The notes under the pieces are model-generated. The model saw only the letters and a list, made by a program, of their open reading frames with translations. It searched no databases and was not told where the DNA came from. A DNA stretch of 64,000 bases from Histoplasma ohiense (Eukaryota; Ascomycota; Eurotiomycetes; Onygenales; Ajellomycetaceae). The stretch lies in assembly GCA_017607445.1 (NCBI GenBank), contig JAEVHH010000002.1:6912001-6976000 (forward strand). The letters are read 5' to 3'. Positions 20,635-32,688 of the stretch are shown here, piece by piece; positions within the stretch are counted from its first letter, which is position 1; the number at the start of each line of letters is the position of its first letter. A program made the position numbers and the translations under genes.

Positions 20635-23600
20635 TCAAAATTCCCAGGCCTTGTCTTCGTTTCGGTGGTGATTCTCGCTGAGACGTTGTAGAACTCTTGC
20701 TCCTTCGTTCAGAAGCCCACCCATGCTGTCGGGTTGGAGCCACCTAGTACGTACGTATTTAAGCAATTCACTGGTATCACGCCTCATGTGATCAGGAATA
20801 GAGTTGCGAGAAATCTGAGTCCATGAAGGAGCAAACAACATCAATGTAGATACGTATGTTCTTGGGCAAGCAGGCGGGCGAAACACAGGGTCATCAGTTG
20901 TTGTTGTCGTTGGAGTTTTTGCACCATAGGCCCAGCATATGAGGGCGCAAATATATAGTGCCCAGTTAGCGTGCAATGCGGTGACAGCGTCCGATCGGTT
21001 AAGGTGGGGGAGTGTTGCAGATCCCTCAACGAGATACTCAGGGTTGGTAAACGCGGTTTTGGTCGGGTGTATATTGCCTCTGTATTGCGTAAAAGCGTTT
21101 AGTGGAGTTAGACAGCCGTTGCCATCGCTGAACAGATCCGAGACACGAGACAGGTTCGGATTGGTGTTAATCAGCACCGGAGCATCTCCCAATTCTAGAT
21201 GATCGATGGCGTATTGCAACGCCCGTAACGCATGCCAAACCGCCTTTTTCAGTTCATCAGTGCCAGAAACCCACATGCGCAAGGTGTTCTTGGCTTGCTT
21301 ATATTCTTCTTGGTCTGCGAGCTTCTGATTAAACAACCAGGATTCCCCACTAACTATTAGAAGGGCTTTGAGCGGAGCACGGTATGCTGCCAGGAGGAAA
21401 TGATATGTGAAAAGTGTATGACTTGGATGTGTTGAAGAGATGGAATATCCAGGACCTTGCATGGATTCTCTTTCCGTTTTTTCCTGCTTCAACCTCTCGA
21501 TAAAAGGTTCTAGCGCCAGCTCCAGATCCATAGATCGCATGTTGGTTAGCAAAGCGTAAGACAGGATCAGGTTCGATTGAAACGGATCAAGTTTCAATGT
21601 GTCGTCGTTTTGGTGGATAATTCGCCTTGCAACAGAGGAGAGAGTTAATGTCTCTTGTGACTTAGCATATGCCCTAGCATACTGAGCCCATTCTTCAATC
21701 CCTTCAATCTCCCATAATTCTGTTTGGCAAGGGAATGGTAAGTCAATAGGTTCTACGTTTCCTACATTCGATCGGGGAGTGCGGAGATTTGCTTGGAGGA
21801 ACACCAAAGGTTGCTGAAACAAGGTCGATTGCTGAACATCAAGGAGAAAAGAGGCTTGTAATATGCGTCGTCTGGTTTCGTTTTCCACCCAAAAGCTATA
21901 CGCTTTCTCCAGACCCGCCAATTTGTCGTCCTCTGAAAGTGTATTGAAAACAGCGAGTGGGTTTTTCGATGTCCAGTGGCGGTTTTGAATAAACTGTTTC
22001 CGGAAATTAGCCAATGATCGATCAACATATAATGCATATGTCGAAACACTCACAGTTCCGTATAGAGATTTAAATCGGGGAGATACGGTAACATCGGCTT
22101 TCCTAGATCGGTGTTTTGAGAGATATTCGAGTAGAAATACAGCTTGGATGTCAGAAATCCGAGATCGTATTGTTATTGGGCTTCTCTGCATTAATGTTAG
22201 AATGCCTTTTCAAAAGGGTTTACTAACAAGTGCAACTTACTTTCGCGAGAAGCTTAAGGCACGCTTCTAAAAGAAATAAAGAGTACTCTTTTGCATTTGG
22301 TCGTGTATCGTACTGTGATCCTATTGCCACCATGGCGCCGGATATTAATGGAAATGGTTTTACGGCGTTAAAAGTTGGGCGATGGACGATCGGGAAGAGT
22401 GGGTGAAAACACTTCCAATAACACTCAAGGCAATCTTGCCACTGGGTGGTGTCGATTACCTCCATGCCGTCATTTCGGAAAGCGATACTGGGGGAGGAAT
22501 CAAGTTCGTGTTGCAAGGCATGCCACTCATTCCCATCCAGTCGGGTGAAGGGTATTGGTACGGGTAGGGCTAACAGAACGTTAATCCTAGTTCCCCAATA
22601 GCGCCAATGAAGGGAAGGTTCACCTACTGTCTGAAGGGCATCACCTTCAAGGGAGATAGGCAACATCTGTAAGGAAGAGATCCTTTCCTGCGGAGGTGTC
22701 CAATCGGAAGCCGTAGAGGTCATTTTATAGGGCGATCCATGGGTCTGTGGATGGTAGAACGATTCCGAGTAAGATTGGTCCATAATGGGCGTGCGTTGCG
22801 GGAATCGAAAAGGATTTACATCAGAAGCAGGGGACTGACAACTATCCGGTGAAGAATATACCATGGTGTCATCAGTATTGACTTGGGGCGAATCAGAAAA
22901 TAAATCTCCTCTGACTAAGTCCCTTTCCGGCTCACACCATACTGGCATAGAATAATCATTCGCGAAAGGATGCTCTGTACCAGGTTGCACAAGGGAGCCT
23001 ATTGACATTAAATTCGCTTCTTGAGAAACGGTCGGCATAGACGTGTGTTGTTGGTTTAATGGTATAGAGGGCAATAAACCCTGTGGTTCTGAAGCGATTG
23101 TTACTGGGCTAGATCGAATGTGAGCATCAATGCGGGCGTTTTCTGAATATGCGTCTACTTTATCACCGCTAGAATTTCAAATTCAGCTAGGCCACGACTC
23201 TGAGTGACATGAACAAGACGTACTGTTTTTTTTCCATGTGACGCAAACATAGGTCTTTGCGTTTGAACGTCTTGCCACATCCTTCTACACTGCATCGAAT
23301 AATAGCCCCTGGGTTATGGTTTGGCGCATGTCGTCTAGAGAGTGTTGGTAGCCGTGCGTGAAAGCAGGAGCACAGGATATGGAAGCTTACCGCACATGTT
23401 CAGCTCTTGAGAAGCGCTAAGAGTATTCAGGTCAACAAGTCAGGTACGTAAAGAATTATGTGTGTATCCCAAAGTATATCCCATACCTTTCCACATCCCG
23501 GGAATTGACAGAAATGGACTCTTTTCCCTTTCAGCCCTCTGCTCGGTTTTCCTGTTTTTGGGGTGTAGGTAATTGGCCCGGTGTCTGAAACAGCCCTTTG

Positions 23601-23843
23601 GTGCTGTCTTGGGTTGAAGGACATATTGGCTGGGCTGGAAGTTGGCGAACCAAGTTGCGCGGTCAAAGAATTGGATGACGGGGGCGAGCTTTGAGAATGT
23701 ACAATTGCTGGCAGAGGCCCGCTACTTATATTTGTGAAGGCGGAAGAGGGGCTGAAGCCTGGGAAGCGGGATGGAGCAGTCCTTATCACAATTCCTCTCC
23801 GATCTTCAAAAGCTTGGCGCTGCTTGGGCGACATCCTGGCCAT
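20635..23843 (-). CDS. C2H2 zinc-finger transcription factor with fungal_trans domain
   Basis: A nuclear regulator combining two C2H2 fingers with a fungal-specific transcription factor (PF04082-type) domain. Exons: 23843-23487, 23416-23391, 23334-23224, 23168-22241, 22185-20635. Splicing assembles finger 1 (HFCQFPGCGK + RFSRAEHV + RRHAPNH) and finger 2 (CSVEGCGKTFKRKDLCLRHM + EKKH), so both zinc sites exist only after introns are removed. The N-terminus is Ser/Pro-rich; a linker of about 200 residues follows the fingers; the fungal_trans region includes WQDCLECYWKCFHPLFPIVH and later helices. Length is about 990 aa, or 970 if the in-frame 60-nt segment 22053-21994 is an intron, as its GTGAGT, GCTAAT and CAG signals suggest. 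Targets are unknown. Confidence 0.88.
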
Positions 23844-26797
23844 TATTGATTTCGAGCAGCGGAATCAAGGAGGATGATAAAGACACTCAAGCGTAGGGAT
23901 GGCTCGGATCTGAGGACGGGGAGAATTGGCACGAATGCTGAGGACGGGTTGAAACAAACGATGCACAGCTGATGCAATTGGATTCACGGTACATAGTAGT
24001 GGTCGACAGGGGGAGGTGGGGTTGGGGGTTGAAGTACTCCTAGTAGTAAGCAAGAGAAAAAAAAAAAAAATAGAAATAGAATAGTTATATGTTAGCGGCG
24101 ACGACAAGGTTTGGATAGCCGACTAAGTTGCTGCTAAGTTTCTAACTTGCGCAGAGAGACTACGCATAATCCCGATTCCTGACCTGAAGCAGGTGAATGC
24201 GCAGGAGGATATATAGTTATCAGCCTGGCCATGAATCGGCTTTGTTTGGAAGGGATTGTCCCATCTGATACAGGAACTAGCCGGCGTGGTGTCCATTGGT
24301 GGGTGTGCCTGGATCACGATTTACACACCAGCATCCTGCACTAGTTCCAACTTCCAAACAGCGCCCAATGAATCTGCGGCTGAGGCGCTGAAGACTAGCC
24401 GCTTTGGATTGAGACGATCTGTGCTCGGCCCATGGGCCAATAATGGGAACCAACGGGAGCAGCGTGTGTCCCGTGAGGGGTTGAAGATGTTCGACGTTTG
24501 GGGTTGAAACGTCAGGGCAAAGTGCCAAGTTTAGCGTGGTTTCGCCAAAATTAACCATAAATTTGGAGGGGAATCGTTGGTTAACTCTAAAACTATAAAA
24601 AGATCAATCCACATCAAGGATAATGTTGCTATTATTATATCTCCGCCTTGCTCGATGCGGTATGGTCACCACCAGCCACGATGCAGGCCAAGGACGTACT
24701 GCAGGCGGCCATCCCTTGAAGGCTCCCCGATTTAGCTGCGAAGGACCTCAGGAGGCATGGACTACGAAGGATGGTCCCTATGGAGTACCACATTCTTCCG
24801 CAACGTGGATTAATCGATCACTACCAGGAGTTAGCGGAATCGTTCACGAAAACCTGCATGCAAACTGCGGGACTGCATCTCTTGACATCTGGGGAGCCTG
24901 CGGGGAAGATTATCGTAGCCCTGGAGAGAAGAATCTCGAAGCGCATGAGACTGCTCTATCCAGTCCTATCCGGAGGGGTCTTGCGCTGCCCTAACTAATG
25001 CCCCAGGCCTATGATTCTTACCAAGGCTTGGGGATTTCAGCTGGTCCCACGTTTAACAACAGAGGAGACTTGGGAGTTCCCGTCCTCCCTTTGGACGAGT
25101 GTCGTGAGAGCAACCAACTAGCCTATGTTGTAGTTAGGTTTCCAAAAAACAAGGAAAGGTGAGTGAAGTACTAAATCGGGAACAGGCCTGGGTGGGACCT
25201 TCCCGAAGAAGCCACACCCTAAAGCAGCTAGTGTCCCCATTGGCTGAAGACTTCTGCACTAGCGTTCTTTCGGCTAGCAGTCTAAGAATAGACTTCACTA
25301 GTCCTATTTGGGGTTGACTGGTGAGTTCTAAAAACGGTTGCCGCCAATGTCCGGATTCGGCATCCGTCTCAGACCGCATCGGCCATGCATGTGTTCATGC
25401 ATGCATATGCATGCAACATATAGATAGATATAAAAATATATATCCCACTATATTTTTCTCCATGTTCTGGTATAGCTGGCTCATATTGCATCTATCTCCA
25501 TTCGCAGCTTATTCGCTCGCATCTCGTGAGAGCAGACAGCGTTATTTCTATCGACAAACTGAATGGCTTTCCGATTGAGTACTAGTACTAGTATCAATGG
25601 TTAACCGCGGCACTGTGTGTAAAGGGCCCAAGTCTTTTACTTTGGATACCTGGGTCAAAGGTGGAGAAGACACAAACAGATCTCCTTGTCTGGGCCAAAG
25701 TTTATCATCTACAAGTCTTCACTACAGATATGTATGTACATTACTTACTAGTCTCTTCAATCGTTCATTCTTCAGGATATCCAGCGGACTGAAAACACAC
25801 AACGTTTCTCCTGCTTGCAGAGCCTTTCCATAGAGAAAAATATTATTGTCTCTCCCATTGACAGATTCTGGGCAACTATAGCAGCAGGCATGGCTTAAGG
25901 TATTGCACCATGTCCAAATCTAACCACCCAAATTCCCTACAGCTTGGACACATGTGACAAGGACGTTATGCTTCTTCGCCGCGCCGGGACCGAGATAAAA
26001 CCTCACCACCTTCTTAAAACCTTTTTTTTTTTTTTTTATCGGACCAAACATTCCAATGTGGCTTTGGCTTCCTGCCTCCCTTGCCATTTGTGTTAATAAC
26101 TCATACTTGTAGGCAATTTCGTTGTCGAAACGTGGCGTTATTTACTCCAGTCCTCAGGGTTGAAAATTTATGTGACGAGGGCGTCCAGCCAGGGAGAAAC
26201 ATTTCACACTCCTTCATTCATCCTGGAAAGGGCTGTAGGGCCAACCCATGCCCTGATTGGCTTTGAAAACCAAAAACGACCATAATTGTCAAGGGTGGTT
26301 TCTTCCTCCAAATCTAGATAATCCTATGGTCCATTCTATTGAAAATTATCGTTACTGGGACGACCCAAGAACGTGAGAAATGGTCTCTGGTAAGGCTTTA
26401 AATCTTAGATGGGTGGATCCTAAAGCATATTAGCTTCAGATAACTATCGGACATAAACTCAATGCTCGTTAGCTTGGTACGAGAAATGTAGTTCGTCGCA
26501 AACTGAAGGAAACATCCCTCTGTGATTATTATTACTGCAATCAAGATTGATAGTTGCCAACTTCCAATACACTCGACTGCCCGTTTCTCACATCTTCAAA
26601 AACCCAGTCCCCATTTACAGCCGAGCACAACAATTTAGTTACTGAGAAAGTAAGAGGTGACTTTCGTCAAGGAATTCTTCTTAATGACTACTCGTAGGTC
26701 TGGGGTCTGCACACATTATTTAATCGACCCCAAACCCTGGCTTTCCTAGTTCTTCAATCTTCGTGAAGGGCTTTATTGAGAAAAGCATTCTATTTGC

Positions 26798-27046
26798 CAT
26801 GCTGTCAGAGATAATGTCAGAGATAATATCTCATATCAAGGATTCTGTAACATCTTGCTATTTGAAACCAGAACACTACCCCGCTGGATCTTAGCACTGC
26901 CCTTCTCATATGTTCAAGCACTCTCTTCCTTATAAATACTGCCTAGTTATCATGTAATTATCAGAGTTAGAATAGACAGTTCAATTTATCTATCAATATT
27001 CAGTATTTGGGTCAATATTCGGACTTTATCCAGTTCCGACACATGC
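26798..27046 (-). mobile_element. Solo LTR with 5-bp target site duplication
   Basis: The element proper is 26803-27041 (239 bp). Read on -, it begins TGTCGGAACTGG and ends TCTGACA, a TG...CA LTR with inverted ends TGTC-GGA/TCTGACA. CATGC flanks both sides (26798-26802 and 27042-27046), a perfect 5-bp duplication as made by Ty1/copia or Ty3 integrases. No gag/pol is adjacent, so this is a recombined solo LTR. The same sequence occurs, diverged and in the opposite orientation, at 59107-59353 and 59531-59739. The terminal 12 bases (tgtcagagataa on +) are tandemly duplicated at 26803-26826. Confidence 0.9.
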
Positions 27047-27736
27047 ACTGCCTCAGTAGACAGCAAAGTCGCTCTCTTCCAAAGATATTAAACAGAGATT
27101 CTTGAGATCTCCAAGATTCAGTCAAGAAGTACTCCCGAACTCAGTCCACTAAAATGGCTTCTGTACACCTAAAAAGGATGGATGTATATGTGTATATATG
27201 GAGCCATACACTACTACCGAAATTTCCGAAATACCCTAGACTGAAGGGTAGAGATCCAGGGGCTCATGTCAACTACGATAGAGCCGTGGACGACAGAGCC
27301 GTGGAAAAGACCTGGGAAGACAAAATCGGCGCAGAAACATTTTGCCCTTGCCCAAGATTCATCTCTACGGTTCACCCAATACTTGTAACTGTACTTAGGG
27401 TAATAGTTTTCCAGCCTATGCGTCCTGACGCTGGGACTGAGGCCTGTACCGCCACCAATTTTGTTTCCTTCTTTATCAAAATAGCCCGTACCATGTCTGT
27501 CGCGTAGTTGGAAACTTTCCCCTCTGATGGACGCCGCCACTGTGAACCAGTACTAAGTAAGAGTGATAGAACGACAGAGGTTGGCCTTGTCTTTGCAAGA
27601 GAAAGAGAGATGGGGAGGTGCGTATCATTCTCCTCTCTGACCAACTCGATTCTCTTTTTCACCCTGCATCGTCAGGCTATGCGAAATATCCATGGATACA
27701 CACTCACACACGTGAACATCTCGATTTTCATGAGTG

Positions 27737-27769
<33 letters not shown>
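27737..27769. repeat. (ATT)n microsatellite
   Basis: About ten ATT/TTA triplets in an uninterrupted run within the gene desert. Simple-sequence repeat, probably length-variable; no gene context. Confidence 0.9.
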
Positions 27770-28412
27770 TTCAGCCCTCGTAGTTAATCCAGTGGACTTC
27801 ATTGGCTTTCAGGATCTTGCCTGCACCCACCCGACCCCCTTGATTTGGCTTCTCTCCCGCTCTTCCAAAATACCACACCCGCTTGCGTGTGACACTTCGT
27901 CAGACAGTCACCGGGCAGAGAAATGGTCAACTCTCCCTTCCCCTATTTTTTTTCTTTTTCAAATTTATTGGCTCAAGTCTCACAAAGCTTGGCGAAAGAG
28001 ATAAAGGATGGAAATGGAATCCCAAAAACAGATGTGTGGAGTGAGCATGGTATGAAAAGAGCACATCGTATGCGTATCTTGATGAAAGCCAACAAGATGA
28101 TGCCCAAAATATTTGCCATTCTCACATTCACTAACTTACCCTGAAGAGGTTCAATATGATACGCTAATCCAATATATATATATATACCAGTGACACAGGA
28201 TTAATTGTGATAACTGAGGACTCATTTGGCTCGCAAGGCTGACGATGCTATATATCAAGTATCGAATCGCAGGCAAACACGAAGCATAGGATCAAGTGTC
28301 ATCTAGTCTAATAACAACAACATAAGTAGATTTCTACATCAGCAGAGGGAACAACCCGGGAACTCCTCACTGAGACAAGTAAATGAGGGCAGGGATTTTT
28401 GGGTGACATTAA

Positions 28413-30063
28413 TTACTCCAGATGCTCTCTCTCCTTGTGGCACGGCACAACCCTCTGACACCATCCGCACCAACTCCTCACATCCCCCAAGTACTCTCTC
28501 TTCAAATACGACGCCGTTTCCCTCTCATCTTCATGTTCCTCCACACACGCACCCACCTTTAACCTCTTCTTAACCTTCTGCTTCACCACCCCGCCCACGC
28601 CTTCGATTTCCTGTCTCAGATAGCCCGGTTCTTCATCACCATGTCCGTCGTCGTTTTGTCGCGAAGCGGCATGGTTATCATTACCACCATTATTACCGTG
28701 ACGATTATTATGAGGATGGGAGATGGAATTGTTATGGTCTGCATCATCAGACATCCAATCATCTACCTCACAGTCAACCTCCATCTCAAGCTCCTCTGCA
28801 GCGAGACATCGTTCCCCACGTCCGCATTTAACCCCCTGCCAACCTTCACCAATGCCCGTGCCTAGCCCACAACCTAGATATGCACTATAACGGGTCCTCC
28901 AAGTCCACACACGTTTGTATGTGGTATCGTCTGATCTGAGAATATGGCCGCACGGTCTGCAGAGCCAGAATGACTCGTCACAATGGCAGAGATTGAGATC
29001 AAGTGCGTCGCCAGTGTACACCTGTGTTTTCGTTTGCGCTGGTAACGGTGGGTGGTTCCAGTTGGAGTCATGGCTATCATTTCCTGAAGAAATGTAATCT
29101 AAGAAGTGATCGGACAAAGGGGCAGCAAGGCATGTGGGACAAAGGCGACGAAATCTGCTTTTCAACAATGACGCTCCAATGGGTTTCATGGTACAGTTCT
29201 GATGAAGAATATATCAGCCAAAATTTTATGAGCATAGGGATAGAATGCTACTTACCCTACAGTAAACGTACATACATCTCTGGCATTCCGCAACCATATC
29301 TCGAGCACATCGTCCCACTTTTCCCGTGGTGAATCTACGAATGCTTGAGGATCTATCAATACTGGAAGCGGTGGTAGTAGGCTGGGGGAAGCTCTGGAAG
29401 ACGTCAGATGCATCCTCCGCTGCAACAAAACCCAGCACAGTGCTGTTGTCACCGTCCCCATTTCTATTCGATAACGCATCATTCAGAGGCTCGTTCCGGC
29501 ACCGTAAGGTTTCCCTGACGAGCTGCGAGCGGAAGGGCAACAGGTTCGCGCGGAACTGACGACATGTCATGGATAACGAATCCAGCGTGTTCAGGTCGAC
29601 AGACCTGGCAATCTGAACGACAACACTATAGGTAAACGAGAATGGTTTCTTATCCTTAGTATATGAACACCCTCTGTACAAACGCAGGGAGGAAAACGAA
29701 GCAAATATTCTTGCAGAGTAAAATAGTGGCAAGAACATAGCTCGTATTTCAAGAGTTCATTTTCGCATACGGGTAGCAACTCAGGGCAGCCGAAAATCCA
29801 TTGCGGTTTGGATTTGACCACTGTCCACAATCAACATCATTGCCGTTCCCGACTGCAGGAGATTCTTCCAGCACCAGCTCCGTATCAGCGCGCTTGTCGT
29901 CGCTCTTATCGCGGTTAATACCATTACTACCACCACTCCCGTGCGAACCTGCGAACATCGGATAACCAGGATGCTTCAGAAATATAGCTTTCTGGTGGTG
30001 AGAGTGAAGACTCGAGGTCGTAGAATTAGCGTCTTGCTGGTCATAGTCGACGAACACAACCAT
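28413..30063 (-). CDS. F-box protein with cysteine-rich C-terminal region
   Basis: Probably a substrate adaptor of an SCF ubiquitin ligase. Exon 1 starts at 30063 (MVVFVDYDQQDANSTTSSLH) and is low-complexity. Exon 2 (29612-29256) begins IARSVDLNTLDSLSMTCRQF, the second half of an F-box, and ends with ECQRCMYVYCR. Exon 3 (29198-28413) reads NCTMKPIGASLLKSRFRRLC and contains many Cys/His pairs (CPTC, CHCDESFWLCRPCGH, CGWCQRVVPCH) that suggest zinc binding, plus an His/Asn-rich insert. The first half of the F-box (PELLP) lies at the end of exon 1 before a GTATGC donor (29770), but in a different frame from the MVVF start: a 4-base loss, an unseen intron or an error. Substrate unknown. Possibly a disrupted gene. 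Confidence 0.7.
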
Positions 30064-31033
30064 GATGCCATACGTATGTTATCATGGCAATACACTGCTG
30101 ATTGATGGGAGTATGGACTCATGAGAGCCGAGAAAACAGAAAGGAGAGGCAATAAAAGGAAAAGGAAAGGAGAGGGGAGGAAAGATCAGGAAGGTTGGGA
30201 AGATAAGCATTGCGACAGGGAAGGAAAACCCGAGGGTCGGGGAAGGCCGCATCCACGTGACTTGTACCAAAGACAATACGTCATTTGTTTTAGGGAACTA
30301 GGGTGGAGTCAAAAGGTCTTCTTGAATACGGACATGGTGTAGCAAAACGGCCTTTGTGTGATGACATACAAATATGGGTATCCTCGGACATGGCCCTACA
30401 TTGATCAATCGGAAATCAAGCGAGAGGATGACGGATTCAGGCATCAAAAGAACACTTATCCGAAACAACTGACAAATCAGTAATAGAAGTCTTTATATTT
30501 CATGTCGTATCCCAAGAACAACTCGGATGAATATCCTATATATGGTTGACTGCTTGATAGAGCTTCGCTCGCAAAAAGAAGTTGAAAAGAACGTCCCATT
30601 CATTCTCTTCCTAGATGACCCAATCTATCAATTCAATCCGTTCGGGTTTTGGGACACAACAACGTGTTTCATCCAGTGTATCAAGTATTTTTTTTTTGTC
30701 TTAAAATTTGCAAAAGCATTCGAATAAAGGAGAAAAGCAAAAACCTGATAATCCCTTTTTGAGTGCTGGAAATCACGAACTTCGCAATACGAAGAAAGCA
30801 AGCGAACGAAGGCAAAAAATACAATCAAAGTACAGCCTTCCCAAGAAGGTCACTGGTTAAAAAAAAAGAGAAACCATACATAGGATAAGGTGTCAAATGG
30901 AGGAACAAAAAGTGAGTAGCGTATGTGAAATTCTTCGAAGAAAAAAATGTTCCAGTGGCAATTGCGTGTATCAGGTGTATTGGTAAATCTTTTATTCTTG
31001 TTCATTGATTTTCTTCCCGTCTAGATAGTATAC
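30064..31033. other. Intergenic region between MpkA and the F-box gene
   Basis: About 970 bases: promoter of the F-box gene on the right-hand strand reading leftwards, and 3' region of the MAP kinase. A CACGTGA motif is at 30254-30260, about 190 bases upstream of the F-box gene start. The rest is AT-rich with no coding signal. Confidence 0.5.
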
Positions 31034-32688
31034 TTATCTAACAACATCCATTCCCCTTTGGAGTGACGCCTCCAAGTCATTGGGATTTCGGGAGCTATCA
31101 TATATAGCCTCTTGGGGCCGGGGATCTTCCTGTTTCCAGGGGCCAGAGTGGTCTTCCGGAATCGGGACATTCTGCTGCGCCTGCTGCTGTGCCTGCTGCC
31201 CTGCCACGGTTGGTGTCTGAGTGCCTTGTCTCACATGCTGCCGGAATCGAAGGACCTCTTCAAGTATCATTTTCCTCATTTCTGGTACATCCTCGACGAC
31301 CTCAAAATGGAAGTCGAATGTAGTGGGGCATGAGGGTTCATCCGAGGCGTCGTGCCAGATGTGCAAGTAGCGATGCTCAAGAGCTTCTTCAACAGATATA
31401 CGAGAAGAGGGGTCGAAGGCCAGCATTCCGTCCAGCAGATCAAGCGCGTCTGGGTTCGCATTCGGGAAGAGGCGCTGGAAAGGGATCTTGTGCATGTACG
31501 GGAGGTTTCTGACGTACTCTTGTGCACGGGGAGAGCCGATGCGTGAGAGGGTTTCCTCATTGGGCGTTCCAAGGTAGTGGAGAATTTGGTTGAGTTGGTC
31601 AACGTAATCACGGCCCTTGAAAAATGGTCGACCACCAAGCAGCTCGGCCAAGATGCAGCCAACAGACCAAACATCAACTGGAAATATTATTATTAGTCGA
31701 TATCGACTAAAGTGGAATAAATGCGGAAGTCCAAGAAAGCTTACTGGCTTTTGTATAGCTGGGGAAGCTTAACATGATTTCAGGAGCGCGGTACCATCGG
31801 GTAGCAACGTATTCAGTCATATAGCCGGCATTCTCATCGGGATCAATGGAGAAGCCACGGGCGAGGCCGAAGTCGCAAATTTTAAGCTCGCAGTCAGCAT
31901 TAACCAACAGATTGCCTGGTTTAAGGTCTCGATGCAGGACATTGGCAGAATGTATATATTTCAAGCCACAGAGTATTTGGTAAATAAAGGATTGGAAGTG
32001 AGCGTCGGTTAAAGGCTGTCCAGATCGGATGATCGCAGCCAAGTCACACTCCATCAATTCTGACGCGCAGAAGTCAGCAACCTGAACCACCACGGTAGCA
32101 CAAAACAAATATACATACCTTCATACAAGTAAGTTTCATTAAAATTGTCTGGTCTCGGGATATCCATGTCATACAAGCACGTGATCTATCTTCAAGTCAG
32201 CCCTATCACCCTTAAACCAGGGGGAACAATGCTAGGGTTAGGTTAAGGCTGTTAAGGCTAAGGCGTACATTGCGGTGGCCGCGGAAATGCTGGAGAAGTT
32301 TGATCTCACGCAGGGCACGTTTGGCCAAGATTTTCTTGCTGAATACATTTGTAACCTTCTTGATTGCAACACCCTCCCCAGTCTGAACATTCGTGGCAGC
32401 ACTACAAAAAAATAGTGGGTTAGCCGGATTCAATGCAGTGGATATGGCAGATAGCAGCCAAATTTAAGTATTCCCCATGTCATTGGCATGTATGTGTACG
32501 ACATCAAATAAAAAGCCTGGAGAGGAAATGAATCCAGAGAGAGGCCAGGACAAGGGAAAAATAAATGTAACCAACCAGACAATGCCATATGCGCCCTGTC
32601 CTAACTCCTTAGTCACATTGTATCGCTCGTCAACGATAAAATCCTGATTGAACACCTTGAAGACCTTACGTCCTTGCAAATCCGCCAT
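31034..32688 (-). CDS. mpkA: Cell-wall-integrity MAP kinase (Slt2/MpkA)
   Basis: Ser/Thr MAP kinase of the cell-wall-integrity pathway (Pkc1-Bck1-Mkk-Slt2), moving from cytosol to nucleus on activation. Five exons, 32688-32576, 32401-32269, 32185-32119, 32059-31745 and 31677-31034, give 423 aa. ATP loop GQGAYGIV is split by intron 1, catalytic Lys is in VAIKKVTN, HRDLKPGN is the catalytic loop, and the DFG motif is CDFGLARG. The activation lip is GYMTEYVATRWYRAPE: TEY, not TGY, so Slt2/MpkA rather than Hog1. The C-terminal extension is Gln-rich (GQQAQQQAQQN), as in the family. EALEHRYLHIWHD has Arg where relatives usually have Pro. Intron 1 has a weak GTTGGT donor; the others are ordinary. 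Confidence 0.96.

Larger units (their letters stand above)
23844..28412. other. Gene desert with a solo LTR
   Basis: About 4.6 kb without a recognisable gene. The proximal part must hold the promoter of the C2H2 regulator. Sequence around 24650-25010 is GC-richer and has a 75-codon + frame (24771-24998, starting MVPMEYHILPQRGLIDHY) that matches nothing I know. A T15 run lies near 26023, a solo LTR at 26803-27041, an ATT triplet run near 27738-27769 and an AT dinucleotide run near 28173. The rest is AT-rich and shows nothing. Confidence 0.55.

Noticed and set aside
20513..20743. 76-codon - frame with hydrophobic tail at the end of the C2H2 regulator
   Set aside because: Out of frame with the regulator and overlapping its last codons; no splice signal joins them.
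28641..28865. + frame within the F-box gene with repeated Ile/Thr
   Set aside because: Antisense of the His/Asn/Asp-rich insert; low-complexity artefact.
31034..32688. Hog1/SakA identity for the MAP kinase
   Set aside because: The activation lip is TEY and the surrounding sequence matches Slt2/MpkA, whereas Hog1 has TGY.
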